Shown: positions 35,499-44,526 of the stretch, piece by piece
Layout: every line of letters begins with the position of its first letter
Position numbering within the stretch: position 1 is the stretch's first letter
Source of the DNA: Bradyrhizobium sp. 190
GTDB lineage: Bacteria > Pseudomonadota > Alphaproteobacteria > Rhizobiales > Xanthobacteraceae
Direction of reading: 5' to 3'
Assembly: GCF_023073415.1 (NCBI RefSeq)
Contig: NZ_JADPJL010000008.1
Location: 1-64,000 of the forward strand
Length of the DNA stretch: 64,000 nucleotides
Notes under the pieces: model-generated
Told to the model about the DNA's origin: nothing
Seen by the model: the letters and a program-made list of their open reading frames with translations, nothing else
The model's database searches: none
Position numbers and translations under genes: made by a program

Positions 35499-36494
35499 AT
35501 GACCATGGAGTCTATTCTGAACCTCGCGCGGGCGGGACGAGTTGGTCGGATTGTCAGCGTTCTGAGGTATCGCCACCTAAGCCGGCACTTGAGAGCGCGC
35601 CAGCGTCCTCTTTCACCTCCTGGCAAGGAGCGTCTCGTAGCTGCTTTGACAAAGCACTACTTTCGCGATCCACCAGACTATCTCAGCACACAGGCGGGTA
35701 AGAAAGACCTCGACGACCATGTTATTGGCCGAACTTATGTAGATCGCAGAACCATCGTTCCTTGGCTTGATACGCTGTTTCGTTTAGATGGCGCTAAGAT
35801 TATAGAGATCGGGTGCGGTACCTGCAGCTCAACTGTCGCCCTTGCCGAACAGGGAGCCGAGGTATTTGGTTATGATATAGACGAGGCTAGTCTGGCCGTT
35901 GGCAGCGAGCGTCTTTCCATCTACGGTGTTAAAGCAGACCTGATAAAGGGGAACGCTACTGAGATTCCCGCGGCGCAGATAGCGGAGGTCAACGCTGTTA
36001 TATATTTTGCAACAGCGGAACATATGACCCTTGACGAAAAGCTGTCTTCATTCTCCGCTGTCTGGGGCTCCCTGCACAGTGGCGCCTATTTGATTGTGGT
36101 GGAAACTCCCAATCGCCTTTGGTGGTTCGATTCACATACCGCGTTGCTGCCTTTCTATATGTGGCTGCCAGATGACCTGGCCACGCACTATTCACGGTTC
36201 AGTCCGCGCTTCCCCTTCAATGAGCGATTGAGGCCACCGGTAACCGCGCAAACGCTCCTAAGTTTGACCAGAACAGGCCGGGCAGCCAGTTACCATGAAT
36301 TTGAGTTGTCATTGGGGGGTCTTTCCGCGCTCCAGATCAGCAGCTTGAATCGCTGGAACCGCGGCAATCTGCTCCAATTTGCAAAATGGTTCGCTGTCGA
36401 TCGCTCGTTCGAGAAATGGCTGCGACGCCACGGTCCGCGAGTAGGCAATGCATTTTATGAATCCTATCTTCAGCTTGCGATCCGGAAACCATAG
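35499..36494 (+). CDS. SAM-dependent methyltransferase
   Basis: This protein of about 331 residues has KIIEIGCGTCSSTVALAEQG (motif I with GCGT in place of GCGxG), AEVFGYDIDEASLAVGSERL, ADLIKGNATEIP, NAVIYFATAEHMTLDEKLSS and SGAYLIVVETPNRLWWFDSH. It is a class I fold, probably acting on a sugar or lipid intermediate. I prefer ATG 35499 (MTMESILNLARAGRVG), with GGAAG about 9 bp upstream; the frame is open from GTG 35448. It is monocistronic as far as can be seen, convergent with the GT4 gene. Confidence 0.75.
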   Translation: MTMESILNLARAGRVGRIVSVLRYRHLSRHLRARQRPLSPPGKERLVAALTKHYFRDPPDYLSTQAGKKDLDDHVIGRTYVDRRTIVPWLDTLFRLDGAKIIEIGCGTCSSTVALAEQGAEVFGYDIDEASLAVGSERLSIYGVKADLIKGNATEIPAAQIAEVNAVIYFATAEHMTLDEKLSSFSAVWGSLHSGAYLIVVETPNRLWWFDSHTALLPFYMWLPDDLATHYSRFSPRFPFNERLRPPVTAQTLLSLTRTGRAASYHEFELSLGGLSALQISSLNRWNRGNLLQFAKWFAVDRSFEKWLRRHGPRVGNAFYESYLQLAIRKP

Positions 36495-36779
36495 GGCCAG
36501 CTGGTTCACGCCAAATCGGGACCGCGTTGAGCTGAGGCAGAACAACAATTAGCTTATTCGTCATCCGGCTTTTTCAGCACCTCGTGTGCTTTCATCAGTC
36601 CGTCGGTCATTGCGCGCCTTGCTGGCCGCGCACCTCGCCCAGTACAGGCCCGATATTGTCGCCGCGTATTTAAGCCCCGGTGAGGTCCGATGAGGGCCGC
36701 CCGCCGTGACCGCCGTGGCCCGGACCAAGATCGACGACGTCGTCGCTGCCGGCAACATTGTCCTCGAAATTCTGGCGTC
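36495..36779. other. Gap with faint coding relic
   Basis: Plus-strand frames contain LAAHLAQYRPDIVAAYLSPG and AVARTKIDDVVAAGNIVLEI in different phases, which look like worn coding sequence of no family I recognise. No promoter or terminator is evident. Confidence 0.25.
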
Positions 36780-37877
36780 TCAACATCGTGCCGCCTTTCG
36801 CCAGATCGATGCGAGGCGCGTGATGTAGGTGTTGATTTCATATCGCTCTGCATGGTCACGACGGGCGGCGTCGCCCAGACTTCGTCTCAACCCTCCATTT
36901 TCGAGTAATTGACTGAGCGCTTTGGCAAGAGCATCGGCGTCCCCAACAGGCACGAGGAGCCCGTTGCGTTCATGAGCAATGACTTCGGGAACCGCACCAA
37001 CAGGTGTTGCGACCACAGCTACGCCGTAAGCGAAGGCCTCGATGATTACCATTGGAAGATTTTCGACAAAGGATGGCAGCGCAAGAATATCTGTCCGCTG
37101 CAGCAACGCGGCGGTTTCTGAAGGACCAAGCCAGCCCGGCAACTCCACTCGATCGACGATTCCCAGCCGTCGAGCCTGATCGCGGGTTTGCTCTACTTCT
37201 CCGCTTCCAGCTATGGTCGCCGTCCAATCGGTGCGACACGCCAGTTTTCCGAGTGCATCAACGAGTTGTGGCACACCCTTCTCTGGACGAACGTAACCGA
37301 GGAAGGTGATGCGCACTTGCCCGGATTCCGACCGGCTCCGATTTTGTTGGCTCGGGGTCGTGCTCGCATTCGGAAGGATCGAAATTTTATCTCGAAGGCT
37401 GGGAAGCCGATCGAGAATGACGCGCGCACCATAATCGCCCAGCACAATAATCGCCGCACTATCCGCAAACAATCGGTTGATGCTTCGACGCAAACATGTG
37501 CCGGCACCTGCCCAGAATTCGTCAAACTGGCCGGCGTGAAGATGAACGACGTAAGGCACTCCAAAATAGCGCGCTATAGCCGCGATGATCAGCTTGCGGT
37601 ACGCGCTCCCGCGCCATGCGAGTTGACAGTGGATTAGGTCAACGTTACCGCGCGCTGCGGCGACACAGAATTGGACCAGCGCCCGCACAAAGACCAGCAG
37701 TGCCCAATAAGTGCTCTTCTGTCCCCTTGTTATCAGTCGCTCGGCCTTGACGCCAAGATCTTCGCGTCGGTCGATTGTATCAATGATGAGATCCGTTACG
37801 CGATCCATTCCTCCCTCCCCATGCGCGCCGTGGGGTGTAGCTACCAACAAGCGAAGGGCATTCTGGGTCGTACTCAT
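36780..37877 (-). CDS. GT4-family glycosyltransferase
   Basis: This glycosyltransferase of about 365 residues has LLVATPHGAHGEGGMDRVTD (acceptor-side Gly-rich loop), DLIHCQLAWRGSAYRKLIIA, VPYVVHLHAGQFDEFW, ISILPNAS, ITFLGYVRPEKGVPQLVDAL, ATIAGSGEVEQTRDQARRLG, and LPSFVENLPMVIIEAFAYGV with AVVATPVGAVPEVIAHERNG (EX7E-type donor site). It is cytosolic, adding one sugar of the repeat unit (inference). The start is ATG 37877 (MSTTQN) or 37886. Part of it is duplicated at 35207. Confidence 0.88.
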   Translation of the reverse strand: MSTTQNALRLLVATPHGAHGEGGMDRVTDLIIDTIDRREDLGVKAERLITRGQKSTYWALLVFVRALVQFCVAAARGNVDLIHCQLAWRGSAYRKLIIAAIARYFGVPYVVHLHAGQFDEFWAGAGTCLRRSINRLFADSAAIIVLGDYGARVILDRLPSLRDKISILPNASTTPSQQNRSRSESGQVRITFLGYVRPEKGVPQLVDALGKLACRTDWTATIAGSGEVEQTRDQARRLGIVDRVELPGWLGPSETAALLQRTDILALPSFVENLPMVIIEAFAYGVAVVATPVGAVPEVIAHERNGLLVPVGDADALAKALSQLLENGGLRRSLGDAARRDHAERYEINTYITRLASIWRKAARC

Positions 37878-38180
37878 CAAATACACCGAAATCCGTCATG
37901 ACGCTGAGGCGGAGCCATCGCCGGCAATTCCCGCCTAACATTGCGGGCTTTGGTGGCGAAGATCAATCCGACGCTCGAGACGCGGCGCACCGACGCGCGA
38001 TAGTTTCCGTGGCGGTGGATGGCCTGAAGGTCGTAATCCCCTCTCTATCACAAGCGTGGATCGAGATGACAGACCGCCTGCGTTATAGCTACGGTCCGAG
38101 AGATTGCGGATGTGGTGGGGACGGCGTTCACGTTGCGGGATTACGTGGACGGAAGCGAACGAAACTCGGTTCATCACCGA
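37878..38180. other. Gap without recognisable gene
   Basis: There are open frames but no ribosome-binding site, domain or RNA structure that I can support. It forms part of the upstream region of the GT4 gene on the minus strand. Confidence 0.3.
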
Positions 38181-38234
38181 GTTACTCACAATTGGCTAGC
38201 CACTCAGTCCAGGGTAACAGCCCTTTTACCCTAC
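38181..38234 (+). promoter_or_regulatory. EPS upstream motif, copy 4
   Basis: GTTACTCACAATTGGCTAGC, CACTCAGTCCAGGGTAACAG, CCCTTTTACCCTAC. It aligns best with 32718-32775 and shares GTTACYCA and ATTGSC with 4208-4252. It is followed 32 bp later by the ATG of a dehydrogenase relic, so it was probably that gene's promoter region. Confidence 0.45.
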
Positions 38235-38266
38235 CTGCTCAGCTCTCCCGAGGCTATTGTAGCAGG

Positions 38267-38330
38267 ATGAAATATTGCGGTGTTCGGACTTGGCTATTTG
38301 GACTTGGCTAAGTCGACATGCCGCGGGCGG
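38267..38330 (+). pseudogene. 5' relic of a nucleotide-sugar dehydrogenase
   Basis: ATG 38267, then with a one-base shift IAVFGLGYLDLAKSTC, matches the Rossmann start of UDP-glucose/GDP-mannose 6-dehydrogenases (M.IxVFGLGYVGL...). AGCAGG precedes the ATG. Homology ends after about 20 codons. From 38331 to 38653 there is an open frame (LTMADTVEFRKQGDGWMHRF) of no known family. Confidence 0.5.
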
Positions 38331-38653
38331 CGATGCGTCATTCCAGGATGCCCCATTGATGTCCTGACGATGGCCGATACGGTGGAATTTCGCAAGCAGG
38401 GCGACGGGTGGATGCACAGATTCCCCTCCGAAGTAACGGAGCATGCTGCGCGGCAATCCGTCAGTCTTCCGCCCCAACGATGGTACCTCGTGCCCTCGTC
38501 CAACGTTGAGCTCGTTCGGCACCGGTGCGGCGTCACTGGATGTCGCTGCATTTTGCTTTTTCGCTTAGCCATTCTCTGTTGGACTATGTTTTTAGATAGC
38601 TCATCTCCCTCCGGCTCGATGGGGATCTCGCTTGGATATAAGGGTTAGCCAAG

Positions 38654-40306
38654 GTGATCTGCACAACCTTTGATGGATTGGCCGACGCATCGCATGACGT
38701 CTGTATCATTGGCGCTGGCCCCGTCGGAATATGTCTCGCGGTGGAGCTCGAGAACCTGGGGTTCAGGGTCCTGGTTCTTGAATCGGGTCGTAGAGCGGCG
38801 GATCCTTACATCCAACAACTTTCCGACGCCGATATTGTCAGACCCGACATCCACGATGACATGGGCATTGCGATATCACGCCAACTCGGCGGAACATCGA
38901 ATATATGGGGGGGTATCTGTGTAAGATTTGACCCGATCGATTTCGCCGAGCGACCGGGGCTGGTTGGGGCGCGCTGGCCGATCACCTACGAGGAACTGCT
39001 TCCGCACTACGGCAAGGCCTGCCGGTACACTCAATCGGGCGAGCCGATTTTTGAACTGCGGGTTCCCGGCGTTACGACCAACGACGGCACGTTCAGTTTT
39101 CATACCTTGGAGCGCGCAGTCAACCGCCAGAAGTTGCAGCAGGTTCATGGGAAAAACCTGGCAACCAGCCGCCGCATCGATGTTCGCCTCTGCGCAACGG
39201 TGGCGGGCATTGATTTCGCCCCGAACGGTCTCGTCACAGCGCTTGAGATCGTCCGTTCCGACGGTTCGCAGCGGCTGCGACTACCGGTGCGTCATCTCGT
39301 GATCGCGGCTGGCGGCTTAGAGAGCACCCGGCTGCTCCTTGCCGCCAAACGCAATTCGCCCGATCGGTTCGGCGGCAGCAATGGTCCGCTTGGCCGCTAT
39401 TACATGGCCCACGTAACTGGCCACACTGGCGAGATCGTCTTTCGCAATCCGGCACTCGCTGGCGCATTCGACTTCTTTATCGACTCGCATGGTTCCTATG
39501 TCAGGCGCCGGTTTGTTCCTAGCGAAGCAACGCAGCTCCGCGAAGGAATCCTAAACAGCGCAATGTATCCGGTAGTGCCTGCTGTATACGATCCCCGACA
39601 TGGCAGTGCAATTTTGTCCTTGGCCTACTTAGCTCTGGCTTACCCTCCTGTGGGCCGCCTTATCGTCTCAGAGGTGATCAGGAAGTTGCACATTTCGCCG
39701 GAGCCGGTCGACATCCCCGCCCATATGCTCAATGTCTTGAAGGGATTCCCGAGCGCGATAGCCGTTTCGACCGACTTCGTCTGGCGCCGTTACATGACGA
39801 AGTCGCGGCTGCCTGGCTTTTTCATTCGCAACAAGGATTTCCGCTACCGGCTTGCGTATCATGCGGAACAGACGCCGCAACCGAATAGCCGAGTGACGCT
39901 TTCAAATGATACCGATCGCACCGGCCTCGCAAAGATTTGCGTAGACCTTCGATTTGACGAAACCGATGCGCGCTCCATGGTGCGTACGCATGAGCTGCTT
40001 TCTGATTGGTTGACCAGAACTGGTTTCGGTTACCTGGAATGGAATGTCCCTGCTGACCAGCGCGTGGGCGCAATTCTCAGCCAGGCTAAGCACGGCGCAC
40101 ATCAGATTGGCACAATTCGAATGGGGACCAATAGGAATGACGGCGTGGTCGATAAAAACCTGCGCGCATTCGATTCCGCCAATCTCTTCGTAGTCAGCAC
40201 AGCAGTGCTGCCGACGTCGGGACAAGCCAATCCCACCTTAACAGCGGTTGCCCTTGGCATGCGCCTTGCGGAACGTTGGAAAGTTCATGGTTTACCGTGC
40301 CGATGA
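38654..40306 (+). CDS. GMC-family FAD oxidoreductase
   Basis: This 550-residue flavoprotein has the FAD-binding HDVCIIGAGPVGICLAVELE and LVLESGRR at the N-terminus, ISRQLGGTSNIWGGICVRFD (GMC signature region), HLVIAAGGLESTRLLLAAKR, and the C-terminal GAHQIGTIRMG...NLFVVSTAVLPTSGQANPTL (catalytic His region and GMC end motif). Such proteins in polysaccharide loci may oxidise a sugar hydroxyl; the substrate is unknown. The start is GTG 38654. The stop overlaps the aldo/keto reductase start by about 20 bp, so the two are coupled and probably act as a redox pair. Confidence 0.85.
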   Translation: MICTTFDGLADASHDVCIIGAGPVGICLAVELENLGFRVLVLESGRRAADPYIQQLSDADIVRPDIHDDMGIAISRQLGGTSNIWGGICVRFDPIDFAERPGLVGARWPITYEELLPHYGKACRYTQSGEPIFELRVPGVTTNDGTFSFHTLERAVNRQKLQQVHGKNLATSRRIDVRLCATVAGIDFAPNGLVTALEIVRSDGSQRLRLPVRHLVIAAGGLESTRLLLAAKRNSPDRFGGSNGPLGRYYMAHVTGHTGEIVFRNPALAGAFDFFIDSHGSYVRRRFVPSEATQLREGILNSAMYPVVPAVYDPRHGSAILSLAYLALAYPPVGRLIVSEVIRKLHISPEPVDIPAHMLNVLKGFPSAIAVSTDFVWRRYMTKSRLPGFFIRNKDFRYRLAYHAEQTPQPNSRVTLSNDTDRTGLAKICVDLRFDETDARSMVRTHELLSDWLTRTGFGYLEWNVPADQRVGAILSQAKHGAHQIGTIRMGTNRNDGVVDKNLRAFDSANLFVVSTAVLPTSGQANPTLTAVALGMRLAERWKVHGLPCR

Positions 40307-41312
40307 AGTCAAAGTGCGCCATCCTGGAAGCAAGCAATACGGACAAATAGTGATGCAGCTCAGTGTAAAGGATGCCGGTCCTAGATCCGAAATCGGCATG
40401 GGATGCGCCTCCCTCGGCTCGCGCGTCGGTCGCCGGGAGGGTCTCAACGCGCTTGCTCGCGCGTGCGATGCCGGGATCACGTGGTTTGATGTGGCACCGT
40501 CATACGGCGATGCTGGAGCCGAGGCGATACTTGGGGACTTTGTGCAAGGAAGACGAGACAAGTTGAGGATCTGCACGAAGGTGGGGATCCGGCCGGCACG
40601 AACGCCGCTACTGCTGCGCGCGGCAAAGCCAGTGGTACGCGCTATCGTCGACTCCGTTCCAATGGCTCGAAAATACATAACCAGCGCGCGTCCGAAGGCG
40701 AAGAGTCTGCCGATCACCGCGGAGCTAATCTCGGCTAGTCTCGACGAAAGCCTGCAGCGGCTGCGGACGGATCACGTCGAAGTTCTCGCCTTACACGAAG
40801 CCGATGAGAATGAGGTGGTGCGTGACGATATTCTGACGGTGCTGGAACGAATCGTCAGAAGCGGCAAGGCAAAAACGATCTCCATTGCCTCTTCTTTAGA
40901 GGCTGGCTTGCTCGGTGTTGCACACTCGAGCATCTATCAAATCATTCAAGTTGCGAATAACCCTTTCGAGCCGTCCCTGGCGGAGGCAGCCAGACGACAG
41001 CCGTCGGGACGACCCATCACGTTTGTAACGCATAGCGCTTACGGCGCATTTGGGGCTCTCGATCGCTTGCGCGAACTGATCGAGTCGAACGCGATCAGGC
41101 TGCAGGTGTTGCACGAAGCCGGCTATCGCGGAAGCAGCGAGGAGATTGCCGCGGCGTTCCTGGCGGATTACGCGCTTGCGACCAACAAAGATGGAATCAC
41201 GCTTTTTTCGATGTTTAAGAAAGAGCATCTGGAGTTCAACCTCCGCCGTCTGGAGCAGATGCCCGCAAAGGCACGGTTGCAAGAGTTGGCAAAGGGGCTA
41301 GCCGCAACTTGA
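40287..41312 (+). CDS. Aldo/keto reductase family protein
   Basis: The frame reads SEIGMGCASLGSRVGRREGL, ARACDAGITWFDVAPSYGDA (catalytic D and Y), KLRICTKVGI (K), SLDESLQRLRTDHVEVLALH, ITFVTHSAYGAFGALDRLRE. The C-terminal NADPH site is less canonical than usual, and the length of about 341 residues fits the family. I take ATG 40287, inside the 3' end of the GMC gene; ATG 40353 is the alternative. Role: reduction partner in sugar modification (inference). Confidence 0.8.
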   Translation: MVYRADEVKVRHPGSKQYGQIVMQLSVKDAGPRSEIGMGCASLGSRVGRREGLNALARACDAGITWFDVAPSYGDAGAEAILGDFVQGRRDKLRICTKVGIRPARTPLLLRAAKPVVRAIVDSVPMARKYITSARPKAKSLPITAELISASLDESLQRLRTDHVEVLALHEADENEVVRDDILTVLERIVRSGKAKTISIASSLEAGLLGVAHSSIYQIIQVANNPFEPSLAEAARRQPSGRPITFVTHSAYGAFGALDRLRELIESNAIRLQVLHEAGYRGSSEEIAAAFLADYALATNKDGITLFSMFKKEHLEFNLRRLEQMPAKARLQELAKGLAAT

Positions 41313-41570
41313 ACATGGGTGGGTGCAAATGCAGAGAGAGTTAGAACTTTCCATCGGCGCAAGAACTGTGGCGATGGTCCTCACTCTGCTGCTGCTTGCC
41401 GGCTCCCACATTCGATGCCAGTCAGGATATGTGCACCCGCGCATCAAATAGTCGGATGGCTTGGTCTTCGATCCGTCTGGCGGTGGTTTTTAAGGCGATG
41501 TCCAACGGGAGCGCATGGGCCAGCCTTGTCGTGCAGGGAGCGTGCTGATCGGCTGCGTGAGCACAAATAG

Positions 41571-41600
41571 GGTAATCCGTTTTACCCGTTGAGGGTCGTT
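41571..41600. promoter_or_regulatory. GGGTAATCC-type motif upstream of asnB2
   Basis: GGGTAATCCGTTTTACCCG lies 55-75 bp before the second asnB. GGGTAATCC also occurs in the dispersed element (9645, 49920 and 54975 regions), at 46010 before the Alg14-like gene and at 11876. It may be a binding site, but nine bases in a G/C-rich region is weak evidence. Confidence 0.3.
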
Positions 41601-41644
41601 CGTAGCTCCAGCACTGTTCGGAACGCAGAAGCTGGTGATGAGCG

Positions 41645-43546
41645 ATGTGCGGGATTTTTGGCTGGATACTCCGAGGAGAGCACCGGCAAGATTACGAAAC
41701 TCTTGCTCGCCTCACCAACCTTGTGAATCATAGGGGCCCCGACGGCTCGGGATATTGGCAGGCCGATACTGCGGGCGGGCGCCATCAAATCAGCTTTGGG
41801 CATCGGCGCCTCTCCATCATCGATGTCGAGGGCGGAACCCAGCCCATGTGGAGCGCTGATGGCTCCATCGCTCTCATCTTCAACGGAGAGATCTACAATT
41901 ATGTTGAGCTGCGCGATGAGCTCATCGCGCTCGGCCATGTTTTTCGCACGTCCTCCGACACGGAAGTGCTAATCGAAGCCTACCGCGCTTGGGGACTCGA
42001 TTCGATTAGACGTTTCCGCGGCATGTTCGCTTTCGGATTGTGGGATGCGACGGCTCAACACCTCGTCCTGGCGCGCGACCCGTTCGGCAAGAAGCCGCTG
42101 TTCATAGCCGAGAAATCAGGTCTCCTGTTCGCCTCAGAAATCGAGCCACTCCTCCAGTTTCCAGGCATGGATCGCCGCATCGATCCACATGCCGTCGAGC
42201 ATTATATCCTCAATCGCTATGTGCCGGGCCCCGGGACATTTTTTCGCGCTGTTCGCAAGCTTCCACCCGGCTGCTATTTGGTGTGGCGCGATGGTCGCAC
42301 AAACATTACCCGGTATTTCACACCACCGTTGGCGTCGGGAGAGCCCGACATCACAAATTTCGACGAAGCGGTTCGGATGTTCAAGGAGACCTTCGATGAG
42401 GCCGTACGCATCCGCATGCGAAGCGACGTTGCGTTTGGAGCCTACCTATCCGGCGGCATCGATTCGTCTGCGGTTGTCGCTGCAATGGTCCGCCATAGCT
42501 CTGAGCGCGTGCGCACCTTCTCAGTGGGCTTTCGTGAAGCTGCCTACTCCGAGCTCGATCACGCCCGCACCATCGCTCGCCAATTCGACACGAATCACGA
42601 GGAACTCGTGCTGGAGCCGCACGACTTTCTGAAAAGCTGGCCGACCGCCATACTGCGTCGCGGCGCTCCTGTTTCCGAAACGGCGGACATTCCAATCATG
42701 ATGCTGTCGCATATGGCGGCAAGCAAGGTGAAAATGGTCCTCACCGGAGAAGGATCGGACGAACTATTGGGCGGCTATCCCAAGCACCGAGCCGAGTTGT
42801 GGATCGAGCTCTATCAGCGATTAGTGCCACGGATCATTCACGAAGGCATCATATCGCCCTTCATGCACGCACTTCCGTACGATATGCGTCGCGTCAAAAC
42901 CCTCACCACCGCGGCGGGCGAGCGGGATTGGCCGAGTCGCATGCAACTCTGGTTTGGCGGGGTCTCCATGAACGACCGGGACAGGATTTTCGGGCGTCCA
43001 CTACCTGTGATACCTCCGGATTCCCATCCGTTTTCGATGCGCATCGGCTCCAACGTTCGGCGCACGCTGTTCTTCGATCAGACGTCGTGGCTACCCGACA
43101 ATCTCCTTGAGCGTGGCGATCGCATGATGATGGCAGCCTCGATTGAGGGCAGGATGCCATTCATGGACACTATTCTCGCCAAGCTTGTTGCGCGGTTTCC
43201 GGACAACTTCTTAGTCGGCCGGAAGGGCGGCAAGTCAGTATTGCGAACCGCGATGGAGCACACGCTGCCGCCAGGGATTCTGACGCGCAAAAAAATCGGA
43301 TTTCGCGTGCCGATTGAGGAGTGGTTTCGCGGTCCGTATCACGAATTTGTTGCCGATTTGTTGCTCTGCGATGGTGCGCGTGTGGCAACCTTCTGCAACA
43401 GAAATATCTTGAAGCGCCTTGTCCACGAGCATCTCGCCCGCCGTCAAAACCATGAAAAGATGCTTTGGTCTCTGCTCAACCTTGAGATGTTTCTGCGTAC
43501 CTTCAAGCCGTCAGGTCTGGAAAATCTAGCAATCGGGCGCGCATGA
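41645..43546 (+). CDS. Asparagine synthase-type glutamine amidotransferase (second copy)
   Basis: This 633-residue AsnB-type protein starts MCGIFGWILRGEHRQDYETL with the Cys2 nucleophile. The glutaminase domain has VNHRGPDGSGYWQ, GGTQPMWSADGSIALIFNGE and DPFGKKPLFIAEKSGLLFAS. The synthetase domain has AYLSGGIDSSAVVAAMVRHS (PP-loop, about 268-274), MVLTGEGSDELLGGYPKHRA and LERGDRMMMAASIEGRMPFM, and ends with ILTRKKIGFRVPIEEWFRGP. It is clearly diverged from the AsnB at 14057. It sits behind the GMC/AKR pair in the same direction (332 bp gap). Probable role: amide transfer to a polysaccharide precursor. Confidence 0.9.
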   Translation: MCGIFGWILRGEHRQDYETLARLTNLVNHRGPDGSGYWQADTAGGRHQISFGHRRLSIIDVEGGTQPMWSADGSIALIFNGEIYNYVELRDELIALGHVFRTSSDTEVLIEAYRAWGLDSIRRFRGMFAFGLWDATAQHLVLARDPFGKKPLFIAEKSGLLFASEIEPLLQFPGMDRRIDPHAVEHYILNRYVPGPGTFFRAVRKLPPGCYLVWRDGRTNITRYFTPPLASGEPDITNFDEAVRMFKETFDEAVRIRMRSDVAFGAYLSGGIDSSAVVAAMVRHSSERVRTFSVGFREAAYSELDHARTIARQFDTNHEELVLEPHDFLKSWPTAILRRGAPVSETADIPIMMLSHMAASKVKMVLTGEGSDELLGGYPKHRAELWIELYQRLVPRIIHEGIISPFMHALPYDMRRVKTLTTAAGERDWPSRMQLWFGGVSMNDRDRIFGRPLPVIPPDSHPFSMRIGSNVRRTLFFDQTSWLPDNLLERGDRMMMAASIEGRMPFMDTILAKLVARFPDNFLVGRKGGKSVLRTAMEHTLPPGILTRKKIGFRVPIEEWFRGPYHEFVADLLLCDGARVATFCNRNILKRLVHEHLARRQNHEKMLWSLLNLEMFLRTFKPSGLENLAIGRA

Positions 43547-44034
43547 TGATCATGCCATGCACCGCTCGATCTGCTTGTAGTTTCGCTGGGCGCACCGCGC
43601 GCGAAGACATCGACAAACTCATATCGGTCGTGAAACTTCAGTCTGAATGCCTGCATCGAAACGGCTTCCCCAGCTCCAATTTGAGCGATGCGTCAGGAGG
43701 GAAGTGATGAACTGTTTTGACGCGTGCTCGTGGAAAAACGATACCGCATCGATTGGCTAAAGCGCTTTCGAGGGCCTGTTCGCACGACGAAAACGCGTCA
43801 AAGCATCGGTTCTGAATCAACCGTCATGCTCTAGATGTGACGGGCCTGAACCGATTGGGGACTACCAAATCAGCAGGGTCCATGCTGGCTGATGCTGGAA
43901 CTCAGCATCCGATGGGCGATTCTTGGCTTGCGGGAGCGGGTTGTTGTGGTGGGCGAGAGCCGCCGATCGGTGCTGAAAACTTCAGAGTCAGCGTCGCCAG
44001 TGACGTACACAATCATTCAAGCTCAATCTACTAG
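43547..44034. repeat. Intergenic region with large RIME-like palindrome
   Basis: Between 43715 and 43805, TTTTGACGCGTGCTCGTGG is mirrored by CGCACGACGAAAACGCGTCA, giving an imperfect ~90-bp hairpin. Such TTTTGACGCGTTTTC palindromes are common dispersed extragenic repeats in Rhizobiales (established knowledge of RIME/RPE-type repeats; assignment inferred). No gene is seen in the rest of the gap. Confidence 0.5.
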
Positions 44035-44460
44035 TACCTCGGCACAGAGGTTTTGACTCGTTGAAATTGGCCTGATTTGGCTGAGGGCTTTGGATAGGCG
44101 CTTTTTGGCGCGGGCCTTTTCGGTTGTGAACATCCATTTGACGCGGGCGCGGTCGGCATTGCGCCGTTTCTCCCAGGCGGCGGTCTCGGCGACGGGGCGG
44201 GCGAACTGTCGATGCGCCGATCGAGGCGTCGGCGGGCGAGGACACCGATCTCGATCTCGACCATGTTCAGCCAGCTGGCGTGCTTTGGGACGTAGTGGAA
44301 CTCCAATCGGCGCAGGACTCGCCGTGCTTCGTCGGCCGGAAAGGCCTGGTAGAGCGCCCGGCCGAATGGGTTGAAAGATCGTCGAGCACGAGGCGGATGT
44401 GCTCGGCTCAGGGATAATGGATGTCGACGAGGTCGCGCATGCAGGCCGCAAAGTGTAAAC
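44035..44460 (-). pseudogene. IS630-family transposase C-terminal relic
   Basis: Minus-strand frames give GALYQAFPADEARRVLRRLE, FHYVPKHASWLNMVEIEIGV, then AAWEKRRNADRARVKWMFTT, EKARAK. This is the C-terminal half of an IS630 transposase (KHASWLNMVEIE holds the catalytic E) in at least three frames. Confidence 0.85.
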
Positions 44461-44526
44461 GTCGGTACTTGACCTGACAAATGGCGCTTCGTCGTGGCGG
44501 GTGTCCGACGAAGATTGTGTCCGGCG

